A DNA stretch of 64,000 nt from Enterobacter sp. EA-1 (GCA_002886105.1 CP025776.1:1178001-1242000), one strand, 5' to 3'; positions 22,302 to 33,499 are shown, counted from the first letter of the stretch. Numbers and translations are program-made. Notes: generated from the letters alone by a model not told the origin.

Positions 22302-22608
22302 ATGAATGCGACTATTTCAATCAACATCCCTCGCATTTGGGTATACCCGGATGAGTTCGCCTATCTCGAAAAAATGTCCCTTCACACCGTCTATAAATGG
22401 AAGGAACACGGGAAAGTAGAGATCCTGCCCAAAAAATCCGCAAAGGTGCAAACGCGCTGGCGGTAAGATTCAAATTAAATATCTGAAATATAAAGAAGAA
22501 CAAACGCGCCTTGCCCTTGGTCATTCGAACTTTGTAATCAACATCACGGGCGAGGATATCCATGTTCCTGATGAATACCGCCTTACTAAACGTAACTCGC
22601 TTCAATAA
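22302..22608 (+). CDS. Cox/Apl-type excisionase and repressor
   Basis: Small winged-helix DNA-binding protein. MNATISINIPR then VYPDEFAYLEKMSLHTVYKWKE with the recognition helix around SLHTVYKWK, and GGKIQIKYLKYKEEQ after correcting one base near 22455. About 102 residues, usual for Apl/Cox. In this phage group it both represses early promoters and directs excision with the integrase. Confidence 0.7.
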
Positions 22609-22631
22609 TGCATAAGTTCGGGGATGCGAAC

Positions 22632-22985
22632 ATGTACGATTACAAAGTATCCATACGATCACGGATAGCGCTTATCGCGCCTTTTCTCAGGCGCATAATG
22701 TTGAGCAACTGGCCAGAAATTTGGGGATGCGCCCTGCGACGTTGCGTCAAGCTGAATCCAGATCAGGCTCATCAGCTTACCCTGATTGAGCTTATGGCCA
22801 TCACTGAAGCCACCAGACGCATTCTTGACGGTCTTCTGCGCCAGATGAACTAGCCGTCCGTTCCGGTGAACAACGCCACGCCTGAAAATACAGTATTGCG
22901 CACTGACCGCCACGGCCAGTATCGGCTGGTGCCGGTGACGGTTTCTACAGAAGATGACCGCAGCCCGCCGGAATCAAATCCTTGA
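22632..22985 (+). CDS. CII-like phage regulatory protein
   Basis: Starts MYDYKVSIRSR at 22632; with two breaks mended it reads AYRAFSQAHNVEQLARNLGM and LRNKLNPDQAHQLTLIELMAITEAT, matching the helix-turn-helix of 186 CII. The C-terminal part (VPVNNATPENTV to SPPESNP) runs to the stop at 22983-22985. In 186 this protein activates the promoter that establishes CI synthesis. Confidence 0.65.
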
Positions 22986-23106
22986 CCGCGCCAGCGAAAT
23001 GCTATCCGCAGCCTTTCGTTGATCGTCTACTCCGTGAAAACCCGATTCCAGTCCGCGCCTGTGCTGGCTGCCCGTCGATATCGACGACGAAGCGCCACCG
23101 GGCTGA
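22982..23106 (+). CDS. Very short early prophage ORF with CxxC motif
   Basis: A reading frame from 22982 to 23106 with one break gives about 41 residues containing CAGCPVDIDDEAPPG. It may be a small zinc-binding protein or part of a larger gene blurred by indels. Not recognised. Confidence 0.25.
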
Positions 23107-23119
23107 TGTGAGGTGCTCC

Positions 23120-23703
23120 ATGAAAGACATTGCATCCATGCTTAAACGCCAGTCGCCGACACAGCAGTTACCAAGCGATGGGAATGGCTGGATTGAATTA
23201 CTGAACGGTCGCCGCTGGAATCCATCACACGTCTACAAATTCAACACTCACCCGCTGCCGCTGGCGTCGGTTAGTAAATTCAGGGGTGTCCATGCTAATC
23301 TCGAACGTATCCAGCAACTTCGCGATCAGCTTTTTCCTGATCACTCTGACGCGGCTAAATATTGGGACTCACTGACGCCCCGGAATGGCGGGGTGTGGTG
23401 CTTCATGCTGTTTCGGTCTACGGACGTGACAGTGAACGCAAGCCACGGCTAATTGCAACTGGCGAGCTTTATGCTCGTCTCGATCATCGCCGTATGATGC
23501 AAATCCGCACAGGTATTCAGCACGCGCGCAATCTTTTTGCGGGATTCGGCTCGCTCAGAGAAAGAGATTTTGCGCCGCGAACTGCCCGTAATCCTGACAA
23601 GACATCACCACAACAAAACTTTGCTACTGCGCCGTCGCTCCCGGAAAGCACCGCAGCTACTCGTAACAAGCTGCGTCAGCACAAGCAGGGACACCGGGCA
23701 TGA
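23120..23703 (+). CDS. Uncharacterised early prophage protein
   Basis: Start MKDIASMLKRQ at 23120; about 195 residues with one or two breaks near 23390 and 23570. No membrane helices. Segments such as NGWIELLNGRRWNPSHVYKF and LIATGELYARLDHRRMMQIR read as a soluble DNA-linked protein. Its stop overlaps the next start (ATGA at 23700). Located among the early replication-linked genes of P2/186-type phages. Function unknown. Confidence 0.5.
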
Positions 23704-24084
23704 CCATTATTTGCGTAGATAAAGTTACCTTTGCCAGCGAATTGAACGCTTGGCGAGTACCTGAATTACGCCCGGCCTTTATCAGCAAAAACACTGACAA
23801 AGCTGGGCGTCGCGCTTCACCCGTTTTCTTTAATGACACTGAACATCTGACAAATACCCGCCACTGGCTGGCAATTAACGCCGCTATGGTGTACCGCATA
23901 CCGCGAGGCGGAAGGGAAGGATAACCAGATTGAGGCGCTGGCCAGTCTCCGGGCGCTTTTCTACGGCTGGATCGACGGTCAGGGAGAAATCAAAGCCTTA
24001 ATCCGAGTGGTGGCGCAGACTTATCCGCTTCATAAAGTGCCAGCGCCCAACCATTCAGCCGTAAAAACCCCTACGTTCCACTAA
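23700..24084 (+). CDS. Uncharacterised early prophage protein
   Basis: Starts MTIICVDKVTFASEL in ATGA overlap with the upstream gene. With one break near 23905 it continues GKDNQIEALASLRALFYGWIDGQGEIKALIRVV and ends TPTFH at 24084, about 128 residues. Soluble, not recognised; syntenic with small genes upstream of the replication initiator in P2-like phages. Confidence 0.5.
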
Positions 24085-24143
24085 TCACCTGATTTTTCGG
24101 CCATTCCAGCAATGGCCGGGGATTCTTTGCCACGGAGATGAAC

Positions 24144-24385
24144 ATGGCGACACGTATCACCACAAAACCAGAAATAGATAGCAATCCAGCCGCAGGGCTG
24201 GCACTGGCGAATTAATGCTCCAGAAAGCCACACGGGAGGGCAAAGCCGCCGCCGGTTGTTCTGTCCGCCTCGATAAGCTGGCCGCTCATGCTGTTAACGA
24301 AGGGCTATCCGCTGCTGAAATCGTGGAATTGATCCGCGAAGAGGCCCAAGCCATTACCAGCAAAGGCGGTGCAGCATGGCAATAA
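24144..24385 (+). CDS. DUF2732-family phage protein
   Basis: MATRITTKPEIDSNP is followed after one break near 24205 by LQKATREGKAAAG, CSVRLDKLAAHAVNEGLSAAEIVELIREEA. This is the DUF2732 pattern of small proteins just ahead of gene A in P2-like phages. About 80 residues; ribosome-binding site GGAG before 24144. The end overlaps the putative start of gpA. Confidence 0.65.
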
Positions 24386-26392
24386 AGGTCACTTGGTGAG
24401 AGCCATGAAATGGTTGAAACCAATGCTGTAGAGCTTAATGGCCAACACCACGCCGTCAACGAATGGCGGCGTGATATCTTCGCGCCTTGGAGTCCCCCGC
24501 GACGCCACGATAACAGAGCGTAAACTCTGGTTCGTCAACGCAGAGGATTACGCACACGGCGCTCTCAGTATCTCCATGAAATACCCGACTGGCTGGCCGG
24601 GTATTTTGGCCATCGATACGAAAAACTCTATAACGGTGCTGATGGTCGCCGCCGTGCCAATACATTCCTGCAAAACCATCGGCGGGAATGTATTGCCACG
24701 TCTGCGAAAAGTGATGTCCCGCTGAATTACATGGTGATGTTGCTGATCTCCCTTTCGGTAAGGCGCTGGAACGTCACCCATCCCTCGACCGCACAGAGGC
24801 TTAAAAAGCTTGGCGGGCGGGTTGCCGCCCAGCTGGTTACAGGCATTCTGTGATTTTACCGATACCCTTGAAGATGCCACACAGGACGATCAGGGCTGGC
24901 GCGCGCCGCTTGCCATATGGGCGAGCTGGCTGAGACGATTAATTTTACCGCTCCGTACTGGGGGCGCTGATGGCCGACTGACGGAACGGCAGGCGCATTC
25001 CGGCATTCTGCGGATGATGGCCCCTGACTGGTGGTATCTGCGCCTCAAACGCGCCCGCGATTTACAGCGTGAGCATCTGGCCATTGCGGTAGGGCAGGTT
25101 CAGAAAGCCGCAAACGCTTATGTATCCCGTAAAACCACGGGCGAATGGATAGACCAGAAAAGACGCAACACGGAGTTTTTCAAAAGTTTGACCTGATTAA
25201 TGAAGACGGTGATCGCATCGGTCTTGATGAACAGGTTTACAGGAGTGGCCAACCCGATCCGTCGCTGAACTGATGGTTCATGCGCGGGTTTGAAGATATC
25301 GCCAACGAACAAGGGTTAGCCGGTGAGTTCTACACCATCACCGCGCCGTCACGCTTCCATGCCGTGCACAGCAAAGGCGGCTTTGTCAGCCAGTGGAATG
25401 GCAGTAACCCGCAGGATACACAACGCTATCTTTGCGGCGTGTGGGCTAAATGTCGTGCCGCTATCCCGCGCCGGTATCAAAGTTTTCGGTTTCCGCGTGG
25501 TGGAACCGCATCACGATGGAACGCCACACTGGCACATGCTATTCATGCACCCGCAGGATGTGGACGTGGTGCGCGATATTCTTTGCTACTACGCCCGTCT
25601 TGCAGATTCTGAAGAACTCCAGTCACCCCACGCGCTTAAGGCGCGTTTTCACGATGAGCCTATCGATCCGGAAAAGGTTCAGCCACCGGCTACATCGCAA
25701 AATACATCTCCAAAAATATCGACGGTTTCGCGCTGGATGGCGAGACGGACGAAGAAACCGGGGAAAACCTGCGGGATATGTCCAAAGCCGTTACCGCGTG
25801 GGCTTCCCGCTGGCGTATCCGCCAGTTTCAGCAAATCGGCGGTGCGCCGGTGACGGTCTGGCGTGAGCTTCGCCGCCTGCGCGATCGGCAACTGGCAGAT
25901 AGTCGCATGGATGCAGTGTTAGCCGCCGCTGATGTAGGCGACTGGGCCGCGTATACAGTATTGCAGGGCGGTGCACTGGTTAAGCGCCGTGATCTGGTCG
26001 TTCGTCTCGCTTACGAAATCACGGAAAAGGGCAACGAGTACGCGGAAGACGTGCAACGCGTCCGAGGGTATCTACTCGCCTCTTATTCCTGATTCAGAAG
26101 TGTACACGTCTCATCAAATGGCAGAAGGTCGCGAAACTGGCCGAAGCGCCAGGCAGGGTTTTCTATCGCCACCGGCGCGGCTTGGAGTTCTGTCAATAAC
26201 TGTACGGAGGGTGGAACCCGCAGACGATTAAAACTGGATCTGCAACGCCGTGGTTATAGCGGAAGTGATGAAGAAATAGCCATTCTGACCCGGGGAAGTG
26301 GGCTGGCATACGAAATGCCCTCCTACAGGAACGGTCAGCTACATGAACAGCGCAGTAAGCCAGAAAATGAAATCTGGCCGGGCTGGTCGTGA
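24376..26392 (+). CDS. A: P2 gpA-type replication initiation endonuclease
   Basis: Rolling-circle initiator that nicks the phage origin. The visible core is [19 protein letters not shown], then the HUH metal site in [11 protein letters not shown], then the catalytic tyrosine helix [10 protein letters not shown]. About 670 residues over at least eight breaks (for example near 24490, 24620, 24730, 25195, 25275, 25480, 25690 and 26080). The C terminus reads NEIWPGWS. The start is uncertain: ATG 24376 overlaps the DUF2732 stop, ATG 24410 is in frame with [10 protein letters not shown]2-like gpA acts in cis and forms a covalent link with DNA. Confidence 0.8.
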
Positions 26393-26451
26393 TCTGATGT
26401 GGTAAGTTCAAGTCTTGTAACAAGGGCTCACAACAAATGCCTCTTTAACTG

Positions 26452-26618
26452 ATGAATATGTATGCTGTTCGTTTATACAGTTGTTCCTTGGAGGATTTGA
26501 GCTGGATTTATTTTATGAAACGATTGAGATTCAGCCAATTGCATTGTTCACCAAATTGATTGCGCAAGGGAATTGCTCGTGCGAAGAAAAAGATTTAGCG
26601 ATTGCGTGGTTGGAGTGA
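26452..26618 (+). CDS. Small ORF downstream of gpA
   Basis: One break joins a start at 26452 to LDLFYETIEIQPIALF and ends CSCEEKDLAIAWLE. About 55 residues. AT-rich and not recognised. It may be the first gene of the cargo segment that lies between gpA and ogr. Confidence 0.3.
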
Positions 26619-26798
26619 ATTGACCGAAGGTCTAAGCTCAAAGATGTAGCTATAAATACATGAATCGCTTGTGACTGTAATAGCTTAGTAACATTGAAGC
26701 AATGCAGGTAATCAAGTTGTTCAGCGAAAGTAATGGTAGAAAGTATCTCTTTTTCCAGTAGATTCGTGCATGTCTAATCTGGGAGAGGAGATGTGGTG

Positions 26799-27147
26799 AT
26801 GGCATTTTTGGACTGAAGTTGATTCTTTTTTAAAATAGCTGGTGCTATTGGTGCTGGATATATTGCATGGCGTCGCTGGGTCGATTTTGAATCTAACCGC
26901 CTTTTGATAAATATGTTAAAGCCAGTGATTTTGCATATAAATTAGCGGAGAAACCAATAGGATCAGCTAGAGGAACTGGGGCGTAAATAGTACTGCCTTT
27001 ACCGGCGATGTATCACTAAAGCAACGTGAGAGGATTTTGTCTGCATCTGATCCTATCAAGGATATAAAAAATTATAAAAAATGTGCGCATTTGGTTAACG
27101 TTACAGAACAAGGGCGAGTTGTTTCAATGGAAAGCGAAAAGGCATAA
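26799..27147 (+). CDS. Prophage cargo gene 1 between gpA and ogr
   Basis: Not recognised. ATG at 26799 with GGAGAGGAG upstream. Over about four breaks it reads MAFLDEVDSF, then IAGAIGAGYIAWRRWVDFES with a probable membrane-contact helix, KASDFAYKLAEKPIG, FTGDVSLKQRERILSASDPI and VTEQGRVVSMESEKA, about 115 residues. AT content is well above that of flanking phage genes. Followed 10 bp later by a two-helix membrane protein gene, so the two look like a cassette. Confidence 0.45.
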
Positions 27148-27156
27148 TAAAAAAAC

Positions 27157-27379
27157 ATGGAGATTTTTACTAAAGTTTTTCTATTTTTTATCTATTCGCT
27201 AACTGTTTTTGCATATTCGAAATTACCAGACATAGCACCTTTTATTTTGATGTGATAATAAAAAAACTTGGAAGTGGAGTACTTTGCTAGGGAAGGTTCC
27301 GTTTCATATTGCATACGGGGCGATTTTTTTGTTTTGCTTTTTTTATCTTAAATCAGGGGGTGAAAATTGGGAGTGCTGA
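27157..27379 (+). CDS. Prophage cargo gene 2: small two-helix membrane protein
   Basis: MEIFTKVFLFFIYSLTVFAY forms the first hydrophobic helix; after SKLPDIAPF and one or two breaks (near 27243 and 27289) a second helix IAYGAIFLFCFFYLK follows, ending GGENWEC, about 73 residues. Sits right behind cargo gene 1. A small membrane effector paired with a soluble partner is a common plan for phage-exclusion cassettes, but this is inference. Confidence 0.4.
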
Positions 27380-27473
27380 GTCATTGATAGAAAATAATAG
27401 GGTAAGGTCAGATAGCGAATGCACCTAACTGACTCAGACACTGTATTGCGTTTTAGTCGCTGTGATCTTTCAT

Positions 27474-27733
27474 TCAGCCGAAGACTTCCAATAAATCCAG
27501 CGCCATTTGTTTCTGATCGGGTGACAACGCGTTAAGCAATTTCTGCATTAACACGTCGCCCGTTTTTTACTGGGCTTAGTGTATGGGAGAACGTCAGATT
27601 CATGACGAATGTGGCCACACTCCACATCTGAACATGCGCAGTAAATGTCCGCGATTTTGCGGTGTTTCCTGTTCGTTTTCTTGATTACAGCTTTTGAACC
27701 GCATTCCGGGCATTCAATTTTCAACACTCGCAT
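27474..27733 (-). CDS. ogr: Ogr/Delta-type late transcription activator
   Basis: Zinc-finger activator of P2-like late promoters. MRVLKIECPECGSKAVIKK carries the first CxxC; CACSDVECGH the second cysteine pair. After one break near 27610 it continues TFVMNLTFSHT and ends LDLLEVFG at 27474, about 86 residues. It is longer than P2 Ogr by a C-terminal extension. It lies beside the late operons Q-P and O-N-M that it should switch on. Confidence 0.7.
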
Positions 27734-27785
27734 ATTCCATGCTCCTGACCTGAAAGAGTGCACCGGATTTTTAACCTGTTTTGCC

Positions 27786-28740
27786 TCATGCCGCACCGTC
27801 TGTTTTGTTGTGGGAGAGTGAACTTATGCAGATTTAACGGGATTTCCGGGTCGCCGTTGATCGCGTCCATAAAACGCTGCTGAATGGGCAGCACTTCGTT
27901 TTGTAAATTCGCTCGGCCTTCTCGGGTCACCCCAGTCCGGCGGCGTTCTGTGCAATCTGCCCGGCCAGCCCTGCGGAAACGGTGCGCATTCAGCACGTCC
28001 TGGGCGCTGATGTTTTCACGCTGGCAAACTCATCTTTCGCCGATATGTCACCCATCTGGATAAACTGCACCCCGTCTTTGCCCGTTCGGGATATTCACCG
28101 GATAGTGGAGAAATTGATCCCTTTGCTGTCACGTAGCTGGCGCTCTATCTCTTCCTCAAGGTCATCGGTCATGCTGGGGATCAGAGGTATAAAGAATGCC
28201 GCCGGTGTGCGCACCGTTGTGGTAGTACCGGCGGAAAATCACCGCTTCGCTGTTAAGCAGGGCAGAGTGAATGCCGCCGATGTAATCCGGCAGACCGTAG
28301 ATGTGTTGCTGCGGGTCGTACATACGCAGAAAAATCACGTCTTCGGGCGGGTAAACAAGTGGCTCGCCCTGTTGCAGGACGACGAACTCACCTGTTTTGC
28401 GGCGGCGGGTATACAGCCCCGGCAGTGGCTCCAGATCCACCACGTCACCCCAGCCATTGCGGATTTTCACAAACCCCACATCCCCGAAGGTGATGAAGTC
28501 AAACGTTGCCGCCTCCAGCTGATCACGCGTCAGCCCGCCGCCAGCGTAATCGGCCATGACCATGTTTTTACGGGCGTGGATAATCCCGCCGTGCTGGCCG
28601 TTCAGGTTGGGGAGCTGGGCGAGCGCCAGCCGGTCAATCGGCAGCGTGTAGTGATTGGCCTCGTTGTCGTACCACGTCGCTATAGTCCGCGCCGCGGTGG
28701 TCAGTACCGGCTCGGGCTTGCCGAAGCGCAGGATACTCAT
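27786..28740 (-). CDS. Q: Phage portal protein (P2 gpQ family)
   Basis: Forms the portal ring of the capsid. Start [13 protein letters not shown] at 28740; TWYDNEANHYTLPI, LTRDQLEAATFDFITFGDVGF, VYPPEDVIFLRMYDPQQHIYGLP and LNSEAVIFRRYYHNGAH are typical. Breaks near 28165, 28060, 27985 and 27930. Its ATG overlaps the terminase stop as ATGA. Order ogr-Q-P on the minus strand and O-N-M on the plus strand equals P2. Confidence 0.88.
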
Positions 28741-30544
28741 TTTTTTAGCGGGCGCGGCTTTGCGGTTATCGCGCGCGCGGTTGTATTTTTCTTACTCATG
28801 CTGCTTTCGCCAGCCTCCAGCGTGATCGGGGTTTGTTTTCGTAGTTCGTTATGCAGGGCATGGGCGATAGCCCAGAAAGCCTCTGCATGTCCGGTGTCTT
28901 TGGTACGGTCTGCGACAAATGTCATTGCGCCGCCGCTCTGTGTCGTGGTGCGCCGGATGGCCATGAAACTGGCCGGGATTTCCTTCATGTCTTTGTCCCA
29001 CTCGATGCGCTGGCTCTCCACCACATCGGCGGCTTTTAACACCAGTTGATCTTTCGTGTTGCGGTCGTAGCGGATAGCCTCCGCCACGCGCAGCGCAAAG
29101 TGCTGGATGTTCTCAAAAACGCCCGGCCGATGCCGGTAACGTCCACGCCCAGATAGGTAAAGTTGTATTGTTTAAACAGTTCTTCTATCTGCTTTGCCTG
29201 CCAGCGAAAATTCATCCCCTGCCAGTTGATGACGCGTAACACCCGGTACTTTTCCGCCGCGAACTGGGGCGGCGCGACGATAACAAAACAGCTAAAATCG
29301 CCGCTGCGGGCCGGGTCGAAACCTCCCCACACCGGACGCTCACCGAATGGCCGCGCGGCATTGGGGTTATGATCCTGCCAGTTTCGGTCTCAACACCGCA
29401 CGCCTCCAGTCGGAGAATTTAAAAACGCTGTCTTTGCTGTCCACAAACACGCACATGTAAAGCATGCGAAATGTGGCGTCGTTATAGCGGTTGCGTAGTT
29501 TTCGATGCTGGCGTTGAACCGCCCGCGATCGCGTCTTCCATCGTGATGATGTAGCGCCACTGGCCATCGGGGCAGAGTCGGCCACCGTCGCGCATATCGT
29601 TGAAGGACGGGAAAACAACCGCTTCGCGTTTTTATTCCCCTGTTTCCATTCCTCGCCCGTCCAGAACGGGTGGGCACAGTGCGTTTTGGCCGATGGCGTT
29701 GAAAAGTAGGTGGTGCGCCATTTGTCGTGCGTGGCCATCGCGGAAGCCACTTCGTTAAGCTTCGCGAAGTTCGGCACCCAAAAATATTCGTCGCAGTACA
29801 GATGCCCGCTGTAGGACTGCGCGGTGTTTTGTGGTAGACAGGAAGCGCAGCTCTGCGCCGTTACTCAGGCGGATGGGGTTGCCGGTCAGCGTGATGCCGA
29901 AATACTGCTCGGCGATGTTCACGATGTAGGAGCGGAACACCTCGGCCTGTGCTTTCGACGCAGAAAGGAATATCTGCGGGTCGCCGGTCATGACCGCATT
30001 TTCAAACGCTTCATACGCAAATACCGTCGCACCGATGGCGGCTTTCAGGATGTTCCTGACCTGCTGGCCGATATTCTGGCGCAGGTGCTTCTGGTACGCG
30101 AAAAGGTGCTCATCTGCCCAGCGTCGAAGTCCTCCTGTGTCAGCCCGGAGATATCATTCTTTTTGTACTTACGCTTTTGCGCGGTTCATCCCCGCCATTG
30201 TCCGGCCCTGCGTCGCGTGTCGTTCCCCGGCTTTCTGCCAGCTTCTCTTTATGCTTGTTGCTCTGCGCCCGCAATTTGGTGGCGTGAGCGATCAGCATGT
30301 CCATTTCCTTTAATTCCGTGAGGTCGGTTTTCGTATCCCGCCCGGCAAGGAGCTGATAGCGGCGCTCTATCGCCTCTTCTGTGCTTTCATGACTGGAGTA
30401 AGTCAGCCCATGAATATTTTTCCGCCCAGTAGTAAACGATCCGCGCATTCGGCAGATTTAATTCTGATGCAATTTTTTCGGTGTTGCCCGGCGCAGATAA
30501 AGCGAGCGTGCAACGCCTCTTAATTCGTCTGAGTATTTAGCCAT
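28737..30544 (-). CDS. P: Phage terminase large subunit (P2 gpP family)
   Basis: Packaging ATPase and nuclease, about 600 residues. N-terminal [19 protein letters not shown] is a helix-turn-helix followed by [14 protein letters not shown]; then [41 protein letters not shown] and [11 protein letters not shown] (Walker B-like DEYFW). The nuclease part begins [13 protein letters not shown]. At least eight breaks. Start at 30544. The 150 bp up to 30699 form the divergent late promoter region. Confidence 0.88.
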
Positions 30545-30698
30545 AGGTTTAATTATGCCGTGCCTGACATTAAAAAACGGCGGGTATTATTCGCACCTGT
30601 TCAGATAACAGCGGTTATCCGAACTGTTAAGAATTTATAAGGTGAAGGGTAGCGTTTATTCCGTAATAATCGTTTTGCACTATCAGCGAGGCGAAAAT

Positions 30699-31498
30699 AT
30701 GTCTCATTTAACGACTGACTGGCTGTGCGTTGCCGAAGGAGATACGGTTGATGGCCGAAAGCTTGAGCGGCAGTGGTTAATTGATGCGGCGGAGTTATAC
30801 GACGCTCAATTATACGCGGCGTTAATCTGGCCGGAACATTGTAAAGACTACGGCAATTTCGGCGAAGTACTGGAGGTCATGTATCACGAAGGTGATGACG
30901 GTCTGGTAAGGCTGTTTGTCAAACTTTGCCCGAACCAGTATTTACTGGATGCCAACCGCTACGGCCAGTTGATTTTCTTTTCGGTGGAACTGACGCCGGA
31001 CGGGAACTGGCGCAACACAGGCCGCACGTATCGGAAGGGCTGGCGGTGACTGACACACCGGCCAGTGTGGGAACCACACGCTTACGTTTCAGTAAACGCA
31101 ATAAATCACAACCGGATATTACGGATGTACAATCACCGGGCGAATTGAACAGGTAAACAAAATGAAAAAAAGACTGGCAGAGCTGGTTTGGTATTAAACC
31201 GAAAAACTTTGAAGAACAGCCACCGGAAGAAACACCGGGCGAAGACGATAAACTCCGGCGAATGCGCTTAATGATCTGGAATCGCGCGTTGCCGCTATTG
31301 GAAGAAAAAACTGAATTCGACGGCGGAAGATGTTGGAAGCGATTGCTGGAAGTGGTGGATACGCAGGAATTTGCCACGCTGCGCGACAGTCTGCCGCAGA
31401 TTATTAAAAACTTCGGCAAGCTGGATAAAAAAGTGACTCCTGCACCTGAGCGTGTATTCGGCAAAAAGAGAAAGAAAAAACGCTTTAATTTTCTCTGA
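30699..31498 (+). CDS. O: Capsid scaffolding/maturation protease (P2 gpO family)
   Basis: Scaffold with an N-terminal serine protease and a C-terminal coiled-coil scaffold. Start MSHLTTDWLCVA at 30699; GDTVDGRKLERQWL, EHCKDYGNFGEVLEV with the probable catalytic histidine, and VGTTRLRFSKR follow; the scaffold tail ends GKKRKKKRFNFL. Breaks near 31035, 31150 and 31255. An ATG at 30642 is in frame, but 30699 has the better ribosome-binding site (GAGGCGA). Confidence 0.85.
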
Positions 31499-31565
31499 TC
31501 GTCATTCTTAAAAAATAAGTTGTTCCGAATCTGATTATTTAATCGCGTCAACGCGAGGGGAATTT

Positions 31566-32589
31566 ATGCAATTAAATCACCGTGCGCTGGATTTTATTGA
31601 TGCTTACGCTGCCGGACTGGCAGAGCACTACAGCGTCACTAATCCTTCCCGTGCATTCAAATTAACCGACCCGCAGGAAACCACCCTGCGCGCAGCGCTG
31701 CTGGAATCCGTTGAATTCCTCAGTCTGATCACCGTCGCCGATGTTGACCAGCTTAGCGGCCGTGGTGTCTGTGGGCGCGTCGCGCTTCCACCGGGCGCAA
31801 CGCTGACGGGCGTTTTACCAAACGTGTCGGTGTGGACGGCAACGATTACAAACTGGTCGAAACGGACTCCTGCGCCGCGCTGCGCTGGGATTTGCTGTCT
31901 ATGTGGGCAAACGCGGGCAGTGAAGAAGAGTTTTTCCAGTTGGTGCAAACCTTCTCTAACCGTGCGTTTGCGCTGGATATGCTGCGCATCGGTTTTAACG
32001 GTAAGTCTGTTGCCCCCACCACCGATCCGGTGAAAAACCCGAACGGTGAGGACGTGAATATCGGCTGGCATGCCCGCATGAAAACGTTCAAAGACGGCTA
32101 CCAGATTATGTCCGATCCCATCATCCCTCCGGATGACAAGGGGGGATTACCGTTCACTCGATGCGATGGCGTCCGACCTGATTAACGCCAAACTGCCGCA
32201 GCAGTTCCGTAATGATCCGCGTCTGGTCGTGATGGTTGGCGCTGACCACGGTGGCCGCAGAGCAATACCGGCTTTACCGAGGGCAGCAGACAAGCCCACG
32301 GAGAAAAATCGCTGCGCAGATGCTGGGCAGCACCATTGCCGGGCGTCCGGCCATTGTCCCGCCATTTATGCCGGGTAAACGCATGGTCGTTACGCCACTG
32401 AGCAACCTGCACATCTATACGCAGCGCGGCACACGCCAGCGTAAAGCGGAATTCGTTGAAGACCGTAAGCAGTACGAAAACAAATACCTGCGCAATGAAG
32501 GCTACGCCGTCGAAGTGCCGGAGCTGTATGCCGCTATCGACGAAGACGCTGTGACCATCGGCAAAGTGACTGAACCGGCAGAGGGCTGA
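31566..32589 (+). CDS. N: Major capsid protein (P2 gpN family)
   Basis: Head shell protein, about 340 residues. MQLNHRALDFIDAYAAGLAEHY, LTDPQETTLRAALLES, LRWDLLSMWANAG, LDMLRIGFNGKS and TFMPGKRMVVTPLSNLHIYTQ-like C-terminal part with NEGYAVEVPEL are typical. GAGGGG before 31566 is a good ribosome-binding site. Breaks near 31810, 32140 and 32255. Confidence 0.9.
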
Positions 32590-32592
32590 TAA

Positions 32593-33298
32593 ATGACTCT
32601 TTCACCCGCACAGCGTCACAGCCAGCGCCTGATTGCCGCGCAACATCTCAAAGCACGCCGGTGCGATTGAGACGATGGAAAGCCTGCATATGCAGATCCG
32701 CCTGCTGGATCAGGATGTGGCGTATCTGCAAGCTCTCCCGACCATTGCCGACCGCGTTGCTTACAAGCGTGATGAACTGCTGCCGCGATGGAAGCCGACC
32801 ATTGACGTCTATCTGGAGGGCGGCAACGTCTATGAAAACCCGGTGTTTGCGTGGTTCGTGGTGTGGACGTTCGACGCCGGTGATATCGAAGAAGGCCTGC
32901 GCCCACCGGCGGATATCGCGATTGAACAGCAACAGCCGACGCCGGAGAACATCAAAAGCCGTTTCCCGGTATTTGTTGCCGACACGGTAATGGCACCGGG
33001 CGGAAAACACGGCGGCAGCGGGTGAAAGCATTGAGCCTTACTTCAGGTGTTTGAAAAGGTCACGCAGCACTGGCGCTTACACGAAGAGATTACCGCCAAG
33101 TGGTTCAAGTTCGCCGGACAAATGCTGTTGCGTGACGATGACGGCCAGCCTCGCGCCACGGCGGTGGAAGATATGGAAACGCTGCAAAAGGCCGATGAAC
33201 TGCTGGCTAATGCAGAAAACCTTTATAAGCGCGTCGGGGTTACGACACTGCGCGCACAGATTGCCGCGCGAATTCGACGCATCGAAAACGGAGCATAA
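32593..33298 (+). CDS. M: Phage terminase small subunit (P2 gpM family)
   Basis: DNA-recognition subunit of the packaging motor. Start MTLSPAQRHSQRL 3 bp after N; MQIRLLDQDVAYLQAL, RVAYKRDELLPRW, VFAWFVVWTFDAGDI, then after breaks near 32990 and 33045 VTQHWRLHEEITAKWFKFAGQMLL and TLRAQIAARIRRIENGA. About 234 residues. Confidence 0.85.
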
Positions 33299-33301
33299 AA
33301 A

Positions 33302-33499
33302 ATGCCAACACAAAACGTATTCAGACACGTCCTTGGGCAGGGCGTGAAAGTGACTATCAGCGGTGAGGAGGGGCATGTTAAAGCCCGTGCCGAATACGCC
33401 AATTGCAGCAATCAATACCTGATCCATTATCTGGCCGCTGATGGCCGTGCTGTGGATGCATGGTTTGATGAGGGCGAACTGACCGCAGTTCAGCCTTAA
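33302..33499 (+). CDS. Small uncharacterised protein between M and L
   Basis: Intact frame of 65 residues starting MPTQNVFRHVLGQGV at 33302. Beta-rich, with VTISGEEGHVKARAEY and YLIHYLAADGRAVDAWFDEGEL, reading like a small SH3-like or KOW-like domain. P2 has no gene here; related P2-like prophages of enterobacteria carry something similar, as far as I recall. Function unknown. Confidence 0.6.
   Translation: MPTQNVFRHVLGQGVKVTISGEEGHVKARAEYANCSNQYLIHYLAADGRAVDAWFDEGELTAVQP

Noticed and set aside
27982-29049. Plus-strand ORF of 355 codons
   Set aside because: Antisense of portal and terminase genes, which show clear family motifs on the other strand.
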